DNA of 64,000 bases from Dendrophyllia cribrosa (taxonomy: Eukaryota > Cnidaria > Anthozoa > Scleractinia > Dendrophylliidae), in the NCBI GenBank assembly GCA_024195265.1, contig JAJLRJ010000010.1:37606709-37670708 (forward strand), read 5' to 3'. Below the pieces are notes generated by a model. It worked only from the letters and a program-made list of their open reading frames with translations, was not told where the DNA came from and did no database searches. A program made the translations under genes and the position numbers. Position 1 is the first letter of the stretch; the number at the start of each line of letters is the position of its first letter. Of the stretch, positions 45,864-57,104 are shown in pieces.

Positions 45864-48575
45864 ATGCCTAACCTCAAGACACTCACCAAGGAGCTACGCC
45901 AGGAAATCGTAAGTTATCTTATTCCTTTTCCCCCCATTTCCACTAATTTAGCCTTTCGTTTAGCCACTCACATCTTTACCAAAACTAGGTTCTGTAGTCA
46001 CATCAATTTCATCGGCCGTTGCCTCCAATCCAAAGTCATTCCTAAAGGGTTTCGTTCAAATTTTCACGCTTCTACATTCTCTGATTCCAATCAACAATAT
46101 TTCCACGAAATTCACCATGCCCAAAATTCTTTCTCGCGTAATATTATGAGGATCACTATCAGAGCTATGTGCCTTAAACGTAACAATCTCGAAAAGGAAA
46201 TTATCCAATACCGTTCCGAACTTTCCAAAATTTGTCCAGCTGTCTTAGTACAATCAATTCGCGCTAAAATTCAAGAACTCAATGCTAAACTGTTCAACAG
46301 CCTTAACCAAATCAAGACCCAAAAACTTGAACAGTTAATAGGTCCTCAATTATCCGGCGACCATTCATTCGATAGTCACAATGGCGTCGTTACCATTCCG
46401 GAAAATTTGCCGCTTTCTAACCCAGAGAGGTCCGTTCTTAGTAAAGGTTTAAACTTTGTTCCTATAGCGAAACAAACCGACGAATTTTCAGTCAAACACG
46501 ATGTTGAAAAATTCCTTCGCCGCGTGCAATTAAGAGCTTTTTTCCACGACAAAGAAGACAATTCTAACACCTCGGAAAAAGATGTTTTTGAAACACTCAA
46601 CGTTCGCAAATCAAAATGGACTCCCCCAGAGGGCCAGTTTTCTTCTCTAGATTTTTTCGTCAAAAAATGTCGTCACGATGTCCAAAAACTTAAATTTAAC
46701 CGCCACACCAAAATTTCCAACCTTTCAACAGGAGAATGGGCAGCGCTCAAAAGTCTTAGCAAACGACGCGACATTGTTATCAAAGCGGCCGACAAAGGCG
46801 GGGCGGTAGTTGTTTGGCGGACCGACCTTTACCGACAAGAGGCTTTTCGGCAACTTTCTGACACCGCTTTCTATGCCAAAGTTGATAAAGATCTCACTTC
46901 TACCAACCAAAAAATTGTCAAAGAAACTATCCAAGACCTCATTACTAAACAACAATTACCAGTTACCGCCAACAATCTCATCATCACTACTCCTAGAACC
47001 TCACGCGTTTATTTCAAACCTAAAATTCATAAACCAAACAATCCGGGCCGACCCATTGTTTCCGCTTGTAGCTGTCCTACCGAACTAATTTCTAGCTATT
47101 TAGACAAAATCATGGCCCCCATTGTCAAATCACTACCCTCGTACATTAAGGACACCAATCACGCACTCGAAATTTTCCGGGATTTCAGTTTTGCCAGCGA
47201 AAACAAATTAATTTTCACTATGGACATTACCTCTTTATATACCGTCATCCCCAATGACGAAGGACTTCAAGCACTAAAATATTTTTTCGACCAGCGCTCC
47301 ATTCAAAACCCAAGCTCAGAAACACTGCTCCGCTTAGCCGAATTAGTTTTGACACTTAACTGTTTTTCATTTTCCCAAAACTACTACAAACAAGTAAATG
47401 GAGTCGCCATGGGCACCAAAATGGGACCAAGCTACGCTAACCTTTTTGTAGGCCACATCGAAGACAAATTTTTTAATCAGTACCACGGAACCAAACCCGA
47501 ACTCTACGGCCGTTACATCGATGATTGCATTGGCGCTACCTCTTCCAGTAAAGAGGAACTTAATCAATTCATAACTTCTGTCAATACTTTTCATCCAGCT
47601 CTAAAATATACCTGGGAAATTTCCGAAACCTCAGTCGCTTTTCTTGACATTAATATTTCAATCAACGGTAACAGTTTATCCACAAGTGTGCACTACAAAC
47701 CTACAGATTCCCACAGTTATCTGTTACATTCATCCTCACATCCATCGCACGTTAAAAACGCCATTCCGTATTCTCAATTTCTCAGACTTCGACGTCTATG
47801 TAGTGATGACTCTGATTTTTCCAACAAATCAGAAGAAATGTGCCAGTTTTTCAAGAAACGTGGGTACCCTGACTCTGTTGTTAATACGGGCCAACAACGT
47901 GCACAACAGATCGACAGACAGTCAGCACTACAAACGCCACAGAAGGAAGAGAACGAGAGAATTCCATTCACCCTCACTTTCCACCCACACAACAACACAG
48001 TCAAAAGCATCATTTTAAAAAATTTCAAATTACTCCAAAACGACCCCGAAACTGGCAGAATTTTTTCACAACCCCCACTAATTTCATTCAAACGTGACAA
48101 AAACATAGGCAACTTTCTAGTTACGAGCGCACTGAAATCTGACGATGTACCGGGAACTTTCAAATGCACACGCACACGATGTAACACTTGTCCTTTCATT
48201 CACAACGCGGACAAAATAACAGGACCCAAACGATCTATTAAAATCACTGATCGTTTTACATGCACCTCCGTAAATGTTATCTACTGCATTACATGTACTT
48301 TTTGCAAAAAGATATACATTGGCGAAACAGGGAGGAGACTGGGCGACCGTTTTCGTGAACATCTCCGAGACGTTGAAAAAAATGACAAAGACGCATCCAA
48401 ACCAGTCGCGCGCCATTTTAATCTTACTAACCATTCTAAACAACACATGACAATCTGCGGCCTTTCCCTACACCAGGGTAACACAGAAAGCCGTAAAAAC
48501 CTAGAACAAAAAATCATCTTTCAAATCGGCACTCTCAAACCCCACGGAATCAACGAACGCTTTTCATTCAACTAA
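45864..48575 (+). CDS. Penelope-like element polyprotein: reverse transcriptase plus GIY-YIG endonuclease, intact
   Basis: A 903-residue open frame. The N-terminal third is a coiled, basic region. KAADKGGAVVV at 307-317 and YFKPKIHKPNNPGRPIVS at about 382-400 are the Penelope N-terminal and RT fingers motifs. MDITSLYTVIP at 453-463 is RT motif A with D454; QVNGVAMGTKMGPSYANLF at about 510-529 is motif B; YIDD at 551-554 is the catalytic box. The C-terminal endonuclease has a CTRTRCNTCPF cluster, VIY (805-807) for GIY, C808-C811-C814 directly before KIYIGETG (816-823) for YIG, then RRLGDRFREHL and a late Glu. This is the canonical EN-plus Penelope layout: a telomerase-related RT with a GIY-YIG nuclease that cuts target DNA. 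All key residues seem present, so the protein could be active. The start is the first Met after the terminal repeat. Confidence 0.95.
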   Translation: MPNLKTLTKELRQEIVSYLIPFPPISTNLAFRLATHIFTKTRFCSHINFIGRCLQSKVIPKGFRSNFHASTFSDSNQQYFHEIHHAQNSFSRNIMRITIRAMCLKRNNLEKEIIQYRSELSKICPAVLVQSIRAKIQELNAKLFNSLNQIKTQKLEQLIGPQLSGDHSFDSHNGVVTIPENLPLSNPERSVLSKGLNFVPIAKQTDEFSVKHDVEKFLRRVQLRAFFHDKEDNSNTSEKDVFETLNVRKSKWTPPEGQFSSLDFFVKKCRHDVQKLKFNRHTKISNLSTGEWAALKSLSKRRDIVIKAADKGGAVVVWRTDLYRQEAFRQLSDTAFYAKVDKDLTSTNQKIVKETIQDLITKQQLPVTANNLIITTPRTSRVYFKPKIHKPNNPGRPIVSACSCPTELISSYLDKIMAPIVKSLPSYIKDTNHALEIFRDFSFASENKLIFTMDITSLYTVIPNDEGLQALKYFFDQRSIQNPSSETLLRLAELVLTLNCFSFSQNYYKQVNGVAMGTKMGPSYANLFVGHIEDKFFNQYHGTKPELYGRYIDDCIGATSSSKEELNQFITSVNTFHPALKYTWEISETSVAFLDINISINGNSLSTSVHYKPTDSHSYLLHSSSHPSHVKNAIPYSQFLRLRRLCSDDSDFSNKSEEMCQFFKKRGYPDSVVNTGQQRAQQIDRQSALQTPQKEENERIPFTLTFHPHNNTVKSIILKNFKLLQNDPETGRIFSQPPLISFKRDKNIGNFLVTSALKSDDVPGTFKCTRTRCNTCPFIHNADKITGPKRSIKITDRFTCTSVNVIYCITCTFCKKIYIGETGRRLGDRFREHLRDVEKNDKDASKPVARHFNLTNHSKQHMTICGLSLHQGNTESRKNLEQKIIFQIGTLKPHGINERFSFN

Positions 48576-48673
48576 TCTACATTTGTTTTTCACGTCACCA
48601 AATTTCCACCAATAGCGTAGCTCCACCGCTTACTATATAAAACCACACACTACCCACAATTCCTTGATTCGCT

Positions 48674-48701
48674 CCGACGAAGGGCTAGCGCTCGAAACGT
48701 C
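48674..48701 (+). ncRNA. Hammerhead-like motif in 3' repeat of Penelope copy D
   Basis: CCGACGA / A / GGGC-TAGC-GCTC / GAAACGTC, 99 bases after the stop codon. With copy C it places one motif on each side of the intact coding region. Confidence 0.55.
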
Positions 48702-48766
48702 AGCTATTTGAATCTTTTTACGGTGGTCAATTTACCTTATCGACTCAGTCGATAAAACTAAATTCT

Positions 48767-48779
48767 ACTGTTTTGATTG
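48767..48779. repeat. Target-site duplication, right
   Basis: ACTGTTTTGATTG, the pair of 41422-41434. Confidence 0.95.
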
Positions 48780-48834
48780 GACAGAGTAATTACTTTGGTT
48801 TTGGTTTTACGACACTCAATCGAAAACCGCTCTA
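48780..48834. mobile_element. MITE 'TAGAGC', copy 3, right part
   Basis: GACAGAGTAATTACTTTGG to GAAAACCGCTCTA, continuous with the left part once the Penelope element and one target duplicate are removed, exactly as in the intact copy at 62474-62756. Confidence 0.88.
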
Positions 48835-49040
48835 TATGCAAGTATTTTAACGTTTCCCGCGCTTTTCGCCGGTTACAGGTTTTTCCGCCCAGAACGGCTC
48901 CGATAACAAGTTTTTCCCGCTCTAGGCTCTGTTACAGTTTTAGTTTCCTAAGAGCGAGTTTCCCTTTGCAATGTAGAAACCTTCGCAGTTTTAATAGTTT
49001 TACGAAAAACACTCCAACAAGGCTTTCCAGATCATTCAAA

Positions 49041-49089
49041 TACAGTCGAACCTGTATTTAGCGGTCACCCTCGGGGAATAGCCAATGAC
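49041..49089. mobile_element. Left end of the TACAGTCGAACCTGTATT MITE, cut by the gap
   Basis: The same bases as 62964-63012, where the whole element is seen. The contig ends inside it. Confidence 0.75.
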
Positions 49090-49589
49090 NNNNNNNNNNN
49101 NNNNNNNNNNNNNNNNNNNNNNNNNNNNNNNNNNNNNNNNNNNNNNNNNNNNNNNNNNNNNNNNNNNNNNNNNNNNNNNNNNNNNNNNNNNNNNNNNNNN
49201 NNNNNNNNNNNNNNNNNNNNNNNNNNNNNNNNNNNNNNNNNNNNNNNNNNNNNNNNNNNNNNNNNNNNNNNNNNNNNNNNNNNNNNNNNNNNNNNNNNNN
49301 NNNNNNNNNNNNNNNNNNNNNNNNNNNNNNNNNNNNNNNNNNNNNNNNNNNNNNNNNNNNNNNNNNNNNNNNNNNNNNNNNNNNNNNNNNNNNNNNNNNN
49401 NNNNNNNNNNNNNNNNNNNNNNNNNNNNNNNNNNNNNNNNNNNNNNNNNNNNNNNNNNNNNNNNNNNNNNNNNNNNNNNNNNNNNNNNNNNNNNNNNNNN
49501 NNNNNNNNNNNNNNNNNNNNNNNNNNNNNNNNNNNNNNNNNNNNNNNNNNNNNNNNNNNNNNNNNNNNNNNNNNNNNNNNNNNNNNNNN
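49090..49589. other. Assembly gap, exactly 500 N
   Basis: A round-number run of N, the usual placeholder for a gap of unknown size. Open frames of undetermined residues across it are meaningless. Confidence 0.99.
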
Positions 49590-49737
49590 TGGAACAGATA
49601 TTGTTGTGCTCGTAAAGGAGCTTATAAGCAACTTTAAATATTATATCTGATAGGTTTTATTGAGGGATTGCCGAAGGCGCACGATGATAAGGGGTTTAAC
49701 AGGAGAGACTGTGCTCGTGAAGGTAGTAAATCAGCAT

Positions 49738-50306
49738 CCCTTGAACTCCTAAGGGTGATCAAAGTCAACATTCAAGAAAAATGATAAATTATGTTTTGTA
49801 GAATATTGGAAAACAAACAGTGCCATAGGAAAGTACTGCTCAAGAGCTTTCATTTGAATGGTGACACTTTAGAATTTCATCCACAAACTCAAAAGTTAGA
49901 ACCACCTTGTACAACATAATAAACAGTACAATAGGAACGTACTGCTCAGTAGCTTTCATTTAAATGGTCACACTTTAGGATTTCATCCACAGAATCAAAA
50001 GTTAGAACCACCTTGTACAGCATAATAAACAGCACCACAGGAAAGTACTACTCAATAGCTTTCATTTGAATGGTCAGACCTTAGCATTTCATCCACAGGC
50101 TCAAAAGTCAGAACCACCTTGTACAGCGTAATAAACAGTACCACAGGAAAGTACTGCTCAGTAGCTTTCATTTGAATGGTCACAATTTAGGATTTCATCC
50201 ACAGACTCAAACGTTAGAACCACCTTGTAAAGCATAACTAACCGTCGCAATGGAAAGTCCTGCTAGAGATCACACTACCAAAGGTTTCATCCTAGGAGTT
50301 AAGGGT
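49738..50306. repeat. Array of the 88/106-bp family, locus copy 2
   Basis: Counterpart of 28467-29035, with several one-base indels between the two. Confidence 0.85.
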
Positions 50307-50858
50307 CATTTAAAATTAAGTTAAAACAATGTTTCCGTTAAAAAATATTGTTTCGACCAAACAGAAGAAAAACGAAATTTGACGATTTTCTGAAAGAATG
50401 ATTTAAAATATGATCGACCAATTACAACCAGAAGTTTATACATCTACAGTAAAGCTCTGTGAACACAACAAATTTAAATATATGTGAGGAACCTAGTTCA
50501 ACGAAAAGCAATTTATTTTATATTGTGTAATTTTTAATCAAATCAGTAGTTGTAAAAAGATATCAGTAAAGTAAAGATGATTAGAGATTCGAAAAGATTC
50601 CGTTCCGCGTAAATAAGATTTAAAAATGTGTTAAAGACATGCGCAGTAGAAAAGACCTTGCCCCGTAAATTGTGCGTCTTCATGTTTAAAGCTCTCCCAA
50701 GACTTAGTTGTCACTAAAAAAAAAAACAGGTTCAAAGCCAGTCAAACTGGAAATTCTGGCTGCCCCGTTGTGGTAGTTTTCTGTAGGTTAAACTCCCCGT
50801 ATGATCACGGTGTATCTAGCTGTTCAGCAAGTCATGTTAATGACTACAGTGTTTTGAC

Positions 50859-51072
50859 TTAACCCTTTCATTCCCAGAGTCAATTATGGAGACATGTAGT
50901 GCAGTTCTAACTTTCAAGTCTGTGGACACAATCCTATGGTGTGACCATTCAAATGAAACCTCTTCAGCAGTACTTTCGCATGGTACCATTTGTTTTTTAA
51001 TATTTTACAAAATGAAATTTGGGATTTTTCTTGAATTTTGATGTTTGGCACTCTTGGAAGTGAAAGGGTTAA
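50859..51072 (-). mobile_element. Complete single-unit TTAA MITE of the 88/106-bp family, locus copy 2
   Basis: Counterpart of 29586-29801, two bases shorter overall. Confidence 0.8.
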
Positions 51073-51483
51073 AAGGGAAATTACTCTAGCCTGCCCATCA
51101 AAAGCGTTTCTTGAGCTGTATGGTGCTGCCCAGGTGAGTCCGTACAACGCTCCAGCTCGTAAGGGTTGTAGGTTTTTTATTTGTTGGCCTTGAATTACCA
51201 GGCGTACTCAACGAAATGTTTTGGTAAAAAAGCTGTTCGGAATGCCGCCCTTATTCATCTTAAACATTCCAAATTAATTGGACTGAAAACTAAAGTTTTC
51301 TTTAGCAAAATGTCGCCTCAAACTTTCGTATCATCGGAAAATGTAACACCTTTTGTTTTTCGTCGAAATAAAAATGTCGTTTTAGGTAGAAATAAAGTCG
51401 GCTATGATTTTCGGAGAGGAGAATGCAGTTTGTAAATTCATGTGATAAGAGTCCTACAATTTCCTGCCGCTGGAATATTCACC

Positions 51484-51885
51484 TTAAAGGGACACTGTCC
51501 CGACTGAAATATCGTGTTTTCATGTTTATAGCCAGGAGCTTGCTTTAAGCTTACTTTATTATCTTGAAATTGGAAGAAACCATCACCAAAAGTGATAGAA
51601 GCAAAGAAATATGAACTAAACATACAAAATAACGGCTAGAAAAGTCAATATTTCACAAGAATGGCAGGTTTGATTTCTTGACCGCCTGTCGATAAATCAG
51701 ATTTCATGAACTGTAATCCACTTCAATTCTTGTAATCCTGCACTTTATCTCCAAACTACTGCTTTTGTTTTGCTCTATAGAATCTTTCTATCCAACTTAG
51801 TTGTATATTTAGTGGCGTTTGGCGATATAACGTGGAAATAAGCTAAGCGAAATATTGCCTTTTTGGCGTGACAGTGTCCCTTTAA
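51484..51885. mobile_element. TTAA MITE 'AGGGACACTGTC', locus copy 2
   Basis: Counterpart of 30212-30612. Same TTAA tips and inverted ends. Confidence 0.85.
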
Positions 51886-51932
51886 AGAACCAAAAAGATC
51901 AAACTATATTAGCTTTCACACTGTAGTTTTCT

Positions 51933-52142
51933 TTAACCCTTTAAGCCCTAACAGTGATCAGCATCAAATTTCTCCTTGTAATATCAGTGCCTTATCAATC
52001 AAAACGGTCATGAGAATTAAGGACATAATCACGCAAGATGAATTCTCTTGATATCCAAACAATTTCTCCCCACTACTCTATAGGAAATGTATAGCGACAG
52101 GAAATGAGAATTAAATTTTGATATTAGGGCTTAAAGGGTTAA
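51933..52142. mobile_element. TTAA MITE 'CCCTTTAAGCCCTAA', locus copy 2
   Basis: Counterpart of 30667-30876. Confidence 0.8.
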
Positions 52143-52661
52143 AGGCTCTAAAATGATCTGAAAAAAAAAGTACAACGCCATTCCAAGCGTTTTCCTAAGC
52201 ATTCATTGTTGGGTGTCCTGTGCATTCCTGGTTGGGTACGTCTGAGTATCTGCCCGGAATAGGTGGTCAATTCTTGATACTAGAAAAATGTTCTTTATTT
52301 TTAAACAAGTCCTATAAAAAATCGTTTTGCATTGGACCTCGATAAAGCTAATTAAGTTTCCGAGTTCTCTCTGTTGAGCTGTTGTCCTCTACCAAGAGAA
52401 AATTATCTTGCCTCTACAGGAAAAAAAAAAGTTACCTTGACTTGTCTTTTAAAATATATCGTTTATGGTAAAAAAAAACACTTAAACCGTTACCGCATTG
52501 GCTCTCGCTAAACCTTTTGATTAAGGCACCATCCACAGCAATGCGTTTTCGTTTGAAAATGCAGAAATGTTTATGCGTTTTGACTTATCTTCAACACTAA
52601 CACCGAAAACTGATCTTTTTATTACGCTCTCTTGAGTGGATAAATGTGAAAACGCCGTCTA

Positions 52662-52844
52662 TACACCGTATTCCAAAATGGCGGCCATTTTATTATTCTT
52701 TTATATCCATGTAAATTAGCCCTCTTGGCCTCGTCAGCATGTGCAAAATACAAAAGAATTTTCAAGCGAAAATGAGGCCAAGAGGGCTAATTAACATGTA
52801 TATAAAAGAATAATAAATTGGCCGCCATTTTGGAATAAGGTGTA
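52662..52844. mobile_element. Foldback MITE 'TACACCGTATTCC', locus copy 2
   Basis: Counterpart of 31396-31578. Confidence 0.8.
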
Positions 52845-53141
52845 TGCGTTTTAGGGTGGGTGGAGTAAACGGATCTTTTCTCAAAAGCTGACGGTGTGTT
52901 CAAAAAGAACAGTTCTCGCTTGAATTTCTATGCAAATATATGCTTTTTCAAATGAAAACGCACAAGTATGGAGAGAAAACTGTTGATACGTTTTTGATGC
53001 GAAAATGCCCGTTTTGAAATTAAAACGGATTAGTGTGTACATAACTTACGGTGGTAATTTTTTTGCTGGTTTCCAAATGTTGGTTTTCCATACTTCTTGG
53101 CCAAAGAGCCTACAGCGTGCACGTGCAATTTGAGTTTGTGT

Positions 53142-53765
53142 CAATTCCAAGAAAAATCCCGAATTTCATGTTGTAAAATATTGAAAAACAAATGGTACCA
53201 TGCAAAAGTACTACTAATTTGTAAAGAGGTTTCATTTGAATGGTCGCACCGTAGGATTTTGTCGACGGACTCAAAAGTTAGAACAAATGGTACCATGCAA
53301 AAGTACTACTGAAGAGGTTTCATTTGAATGGTCACACCATAAGATTTCATCCACAGACTCAAAAGTTAGAACAAATGGTACCATGCAAAAGTACTGCTGA
53401 AGAGGTTTCATTTGAATGGTCACACCATAGGATTTCATCCACAGGCTCAAAAGTTAGAACAAATGGTACCATGCAAAAGTACTGCTGAAGAGGTTTCATT
53501 TGAATGGTCACACCATAGGATTTCATCCACAGACTCAAAAGTTAGAACAAATGGTACCATGCAAAAGTACTACTGAAGAGGTTTCATTTGAATGGTCACA
53601 CCATAAGATTTCATCCACAGACTCAAAAGTTAGAACAAATGGTACCATGCAAAAGTACTGCTGAAGAGGTTTCATTTGAATGGTCACACCATAGGATTTC
53701 ATCCACAGACTCAAAAGTTAGAACTACTCTACTTGTCTCCATAATTGACTCTGAGAGTAACAGGT
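53142..53765 (-). repeat. Tandem array, 88-bp units, locus copy 2
   Basis: Counterpart of 31876-32499, with the same number of units and the same variant order, so the array has not changed length since the copies parted. Confidence 0.92.
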
Positions 53766-55285
53766 AAATAAGTCTTCCAGACTCAAAAAGCGCCGGACAG
53801 AGTCCTCAACAAAGTTCTCAATTTTAATACGCTTTGAATGGTTACTAAACAGTCAAAACCTTTAGCGAGAGTTCGTTACACAGAAGTTGTAATAAATATA
53901 TATTGTATCTTATACTTTTGAAATAATTTAAGTCATAGTTTAAAACTATAGTGTTATCTATCCGGCCGCCATGTTGGATTGCGCGAGTTTGTGGGGTCTG
54001 CTTCTTTGTATAAAAACCCGAGTTCTATTTTATTGTTATTATGTTTTTATACGAATACATAGCAACCCCTGCGATAAAGTTCGAGTCACAGACAACCTCG
54101 TTTTCAGGTTCTCTCTTTTTCTCTGGAGATCAATGAAAGAAGAGAGACCTTGAACGCGAGGTTGATCCACTGTTGTTTGCACAAACCGTCACCAGGCAAT
54201 GCGCGAATAAGCGTTGCGTGACTACGCTTGACGTGACAACTCCACAAAACGGAGACTATAATCAATATGGCGGCCGAAAACGTTTGTGAAAGAAGAGAGT
54301 CTCCCTAGAAGTTTTATCGTTATTCAACTTATTCTTTTAAAAATGGAATCGTTTATGCATCACTAGGACTACAAAGTGATATTAAATGTTTAAAATATGG
54401 AAATGTTAGATGGTTAAGTTGTGAAGTTCGTTTTTCTGGTATCACAGGGAAGATAGATAAAGATGAAGAAAGACGAGGTTTATGCCCCATGCCTCGATGA
54501 AAATATTAAACTAAGAAGAAAGCCGACATATTACTGCGCCTTTCAATAACACGCCAAACACAAATCTCAACTAAGGTTTACATTTTACGCTGCCGTCAAT
54601 AATAATTATAGCGACAAACATTGGACCCCTGAAAACAGAAACTGACAAAATGGATCGAAATCCACCAATCACAACCCCCAACATGACCCGCCCATGAAGT
54701 TTTAAGGTGTTTAAATATAACCTAAGGTATTTGGATGGTATAAAATTCATTTCAGACCAAAATATTATTTCATCAAGTCTTGTAGACATAAATTTTAATA
54801 ACATTTTAAAATTGTTTTGTTTTTGCTGTATTTTAACACCTTTAAACTTCACCCGAAATTCTCTCGAAAACGCTTCCATAGAAATTTGTAAAATTTTGTA
54901 GACCTTAAGACAAGTATGTCAGGTCGAACATGCAGGTAGCGTTTTCCAAAATTATTTCTTGGTGACAAGAAATTCGGTCTCAAGTTAAATGGGAGATGAC
55001 GTCATAACGTTGCTATGGCAACTCCGATTTCCATAAAACGCACCCCATCCGAAACTTTAATCTTTCACTAGTACTCCAATGAGCGTAGAGTATTTTGTCA
55101 CGTGACACGCGATGAAATGGCGGCTTTGGAGATTATTCCAAGCGATTGGTAGCTGTGTTTGTTTTCTAGCAATCTGAAACGGCTGTTCAAACGAAACGAA
55201 GACATTTCATTATGTTTTACACGACAAAAACTCTAGGATTTTTGGAGCATTCTCGGCAGCCTTGTTCAGAGAGAGAGAGAGACCA
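53766..55285. other. Stretch without a supported gene, locus copy 2
   Basis: Counterpart of 32500-34017. A few indels and at least one small replacement (TTTCCATAAAACG against TTTCCATTTAACG) distinguish the copies. No coding region is supported. Confidence 0.4.
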
Positions 55286-55749
55286 TTAAAGTGCCTATCA
55301 CCCCTAGAAAGTTATTTTCAGAATCAACTCTATGTACAGTGAATAGTTGAATGCTAAAATATTTCTGGTTTTGAACGTCGCGTTTGTGAGTTATAGAGAT
55401 TTGAATTTACAAAATGCTAATTAGATGACGTCAACCCGGGAATTTGCCATTATTTCTACACCAATTTACAATGCGTAGTTTGCAGCTTGAGGATAATTAA
55501 TTTGATAAATGCTAAAAATAAACTGTGGATAGTCGATTGATTCGTAAAAAAAATTACTTGGAGGTGTAAACAAGTAGTTGTATAATAAATGATTCCCGGG
55601 TTGACGTCATCTAATTAGCATTTTGTAAATTCAAATCTCTGTAACTCGCAAACGCGACGTTCAAAACCAGAAATATTTTACCATTCAACTATTCAATGTA
55701 CATAGAGTTGATTCTGAAAATAACTTTCTAGGGGTGATAGGCACTTTAA
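55286..55749. mobile_element. Long-arm TTAA foldback MITE, locus copy 2
   Basis: Counterpart of 34018-34480. Confidence 0.85.
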
Positions 55750-55922
55750 AGGCCCACCTTCACCTTAAATGCTGTGCGTGCCGTGATCTCTTTCTGTGCT
55801 GAATTTCGTGTAAATTCATGCTTGAATGCATGCAACCAATCAGATCATGAATATGAACAATGAAGCATTTCAAAACAAAAACAAACGACCGCAACGTCTT
55901 TTGGGTGAAGGTGGGCCTTTAA
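55746..55922. mobile_element. TTAA MITE 'AGGCCCACCTTCACC', locus copy 2
   Basis: Counterpart of 34477-34652. It keeps the C that copy 1 lost, so its inverted ends match perfectly. Confidence 0.75.
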
Positions 55923-56368
55923 AATGAAAATTACTTCGGTATTTTAACTTTATATCTATCCAAGGGTGAGGGGTAGGATGGCTTCGTAAGAAGGTTCAGA
56001 ATTGTTTCCCGATGCGGCAAACAAGTATCATTTGAAACCAAACCCCTATTCTCTTTATCCATTCAACGACACGCACCGCGCTCTATGTTTTCCCGCGCTT
56101 TAGGCAGCTTGGGAATATCACCAATTCTTATAATTCAGCTTTTTCCGTGGGCCTTTTTCGGCTTGTTTGGGCCTGGAATTTACCTTGACACCTGACCCTC
56201 TTAACCGCCGGAGCCTGAGCACCAGTTGTAACTGGTCCTCGTGCTGAGGGGCCCCCGGCCACTCTAGAGACGATAATGGTGATAAAAACAACATACACTT
56301 TATTTTACAACGCTAGCCACTACAACTATATACAATTACAACTATATACACTACAACTATATACTATG

Positions 56369-56560
56369 TAGACTACGAGCAGTCCCTCTTTCCCAGCTTT
56401 GTCCGTCGAGCGAGAAACGAAAAAAAAAAAAACATTGGCGAGCGGAAACCCTCAGTTTTCGCGCGGCCATTTTCCACTCGCCAAAGTTTTTTCGTTTCTC
56501 GGCGCCAGTAGTTTCTCGATAGACGGACTAAGCTGGGAAAAAGGGACTGCTCGTTGTCTA
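56369..56560. mobile_element. MITE 'TAGACTACGAGCAGTCCCT', locus copy 2
   Basis: Counterpart of 35098-35291. The A run is shorter by two bases. Confidence 0.75.
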
Positions 56561-56574
56561 ATAATGGTGATGAT

Positions 56575-57104
56575 ATAGTTGAATCTCGATTTAACGAAGT
56601 GCCAAGGGACTGGGGAAATTGGTTCGTTATATCGAGGGTTCGTTATATCGAAAACCTCGTTAAAACGAATTTGAGGAAAAACAACCAAAATGTTCGTTAT
56701 ATCGAGGTATAGTTAATAATTGTTTTGTAACGGTGTTACGTATTTCCGGATCTTAACAAATAACATTTGCACTTTAATGCTGTATGAAGCTACAGCACAC
56801 TGTAAATATAACTATGGTACTGGAAAACTGTACATGTTTATATACCTTTGCCCTATAGCACACACCATTGCCTGTTGGTCTGTTCCGCATTCAGCTTTTG
56901 TCGCGCGTTGACATTTATTCGTTATATCGGGGTAGATTTTACGTTTGGGCTACCGGATTGTGTTCTTTATGACGAGAATTTCGTTATATCGAAGTTCTGT
57001 TCCATACATTTTACTTGTAATTTTGCCGGGCTGAAGAATATCATTCGTTATGCCTAGGACTTCGTTATATAAAGGTTCGGTAAATCGAGGTTCCACTGCA
57101 GTAC
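56575..57104. mobile_element. MITE with TTCGTTATATCGAGG repeats, locus copy 2
   Basis: Counterpart of 35306-35835. Confidence 0.7.

Larger units (their letters stand above)
41435..48766. mobile_element. Penelope-like element insertion: two partial-plus-full dimers head to head
   Basis: From left to right: full copy A on the minus strand (41435-44482), partial 3' copy B on the minus strand (44483-45070), partial 3' copy C on the plus strand (45069-45779), full copy D on the plus strand (45780-48766). Each dimer has the head-to-tail partial-then-full layout known for Penelope elements, where the partial copy acts as the 5' terminal repeat. The dimers meet at a TAG microhomology (45069-45071). 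The arms are about 3.5 kb and nearly identical, around about 115 unpaired bases. A has the full 3' end (CTAACCCCATT when read from A); D lacks its last 60 or so bases. Confidence 0.92.
28321..49089. repeat. Duplicated locus, copy 1 (contains the Penelope insertion)
   Basis: From TGGAACAGATATTGTTGTGC at 28321 to GAATAGCCAATGAC at 49089 the sequence matches 49590-63012 end to end. Length is 20,769 bases here against 13,423 in copy 2; the 7,346-base difference equals the Penelope insertion plus its 13-base duplication (7,345) to within one base. The copy stops exactly at the run of Ns. Substitutions are rare, and small indels cluster in the first 2-3 kb. Confidence 0.95.

Noticed and set aside
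49065..49631. Frames of undetermined residues across the gap
   Set aside because: Made of N; no information.
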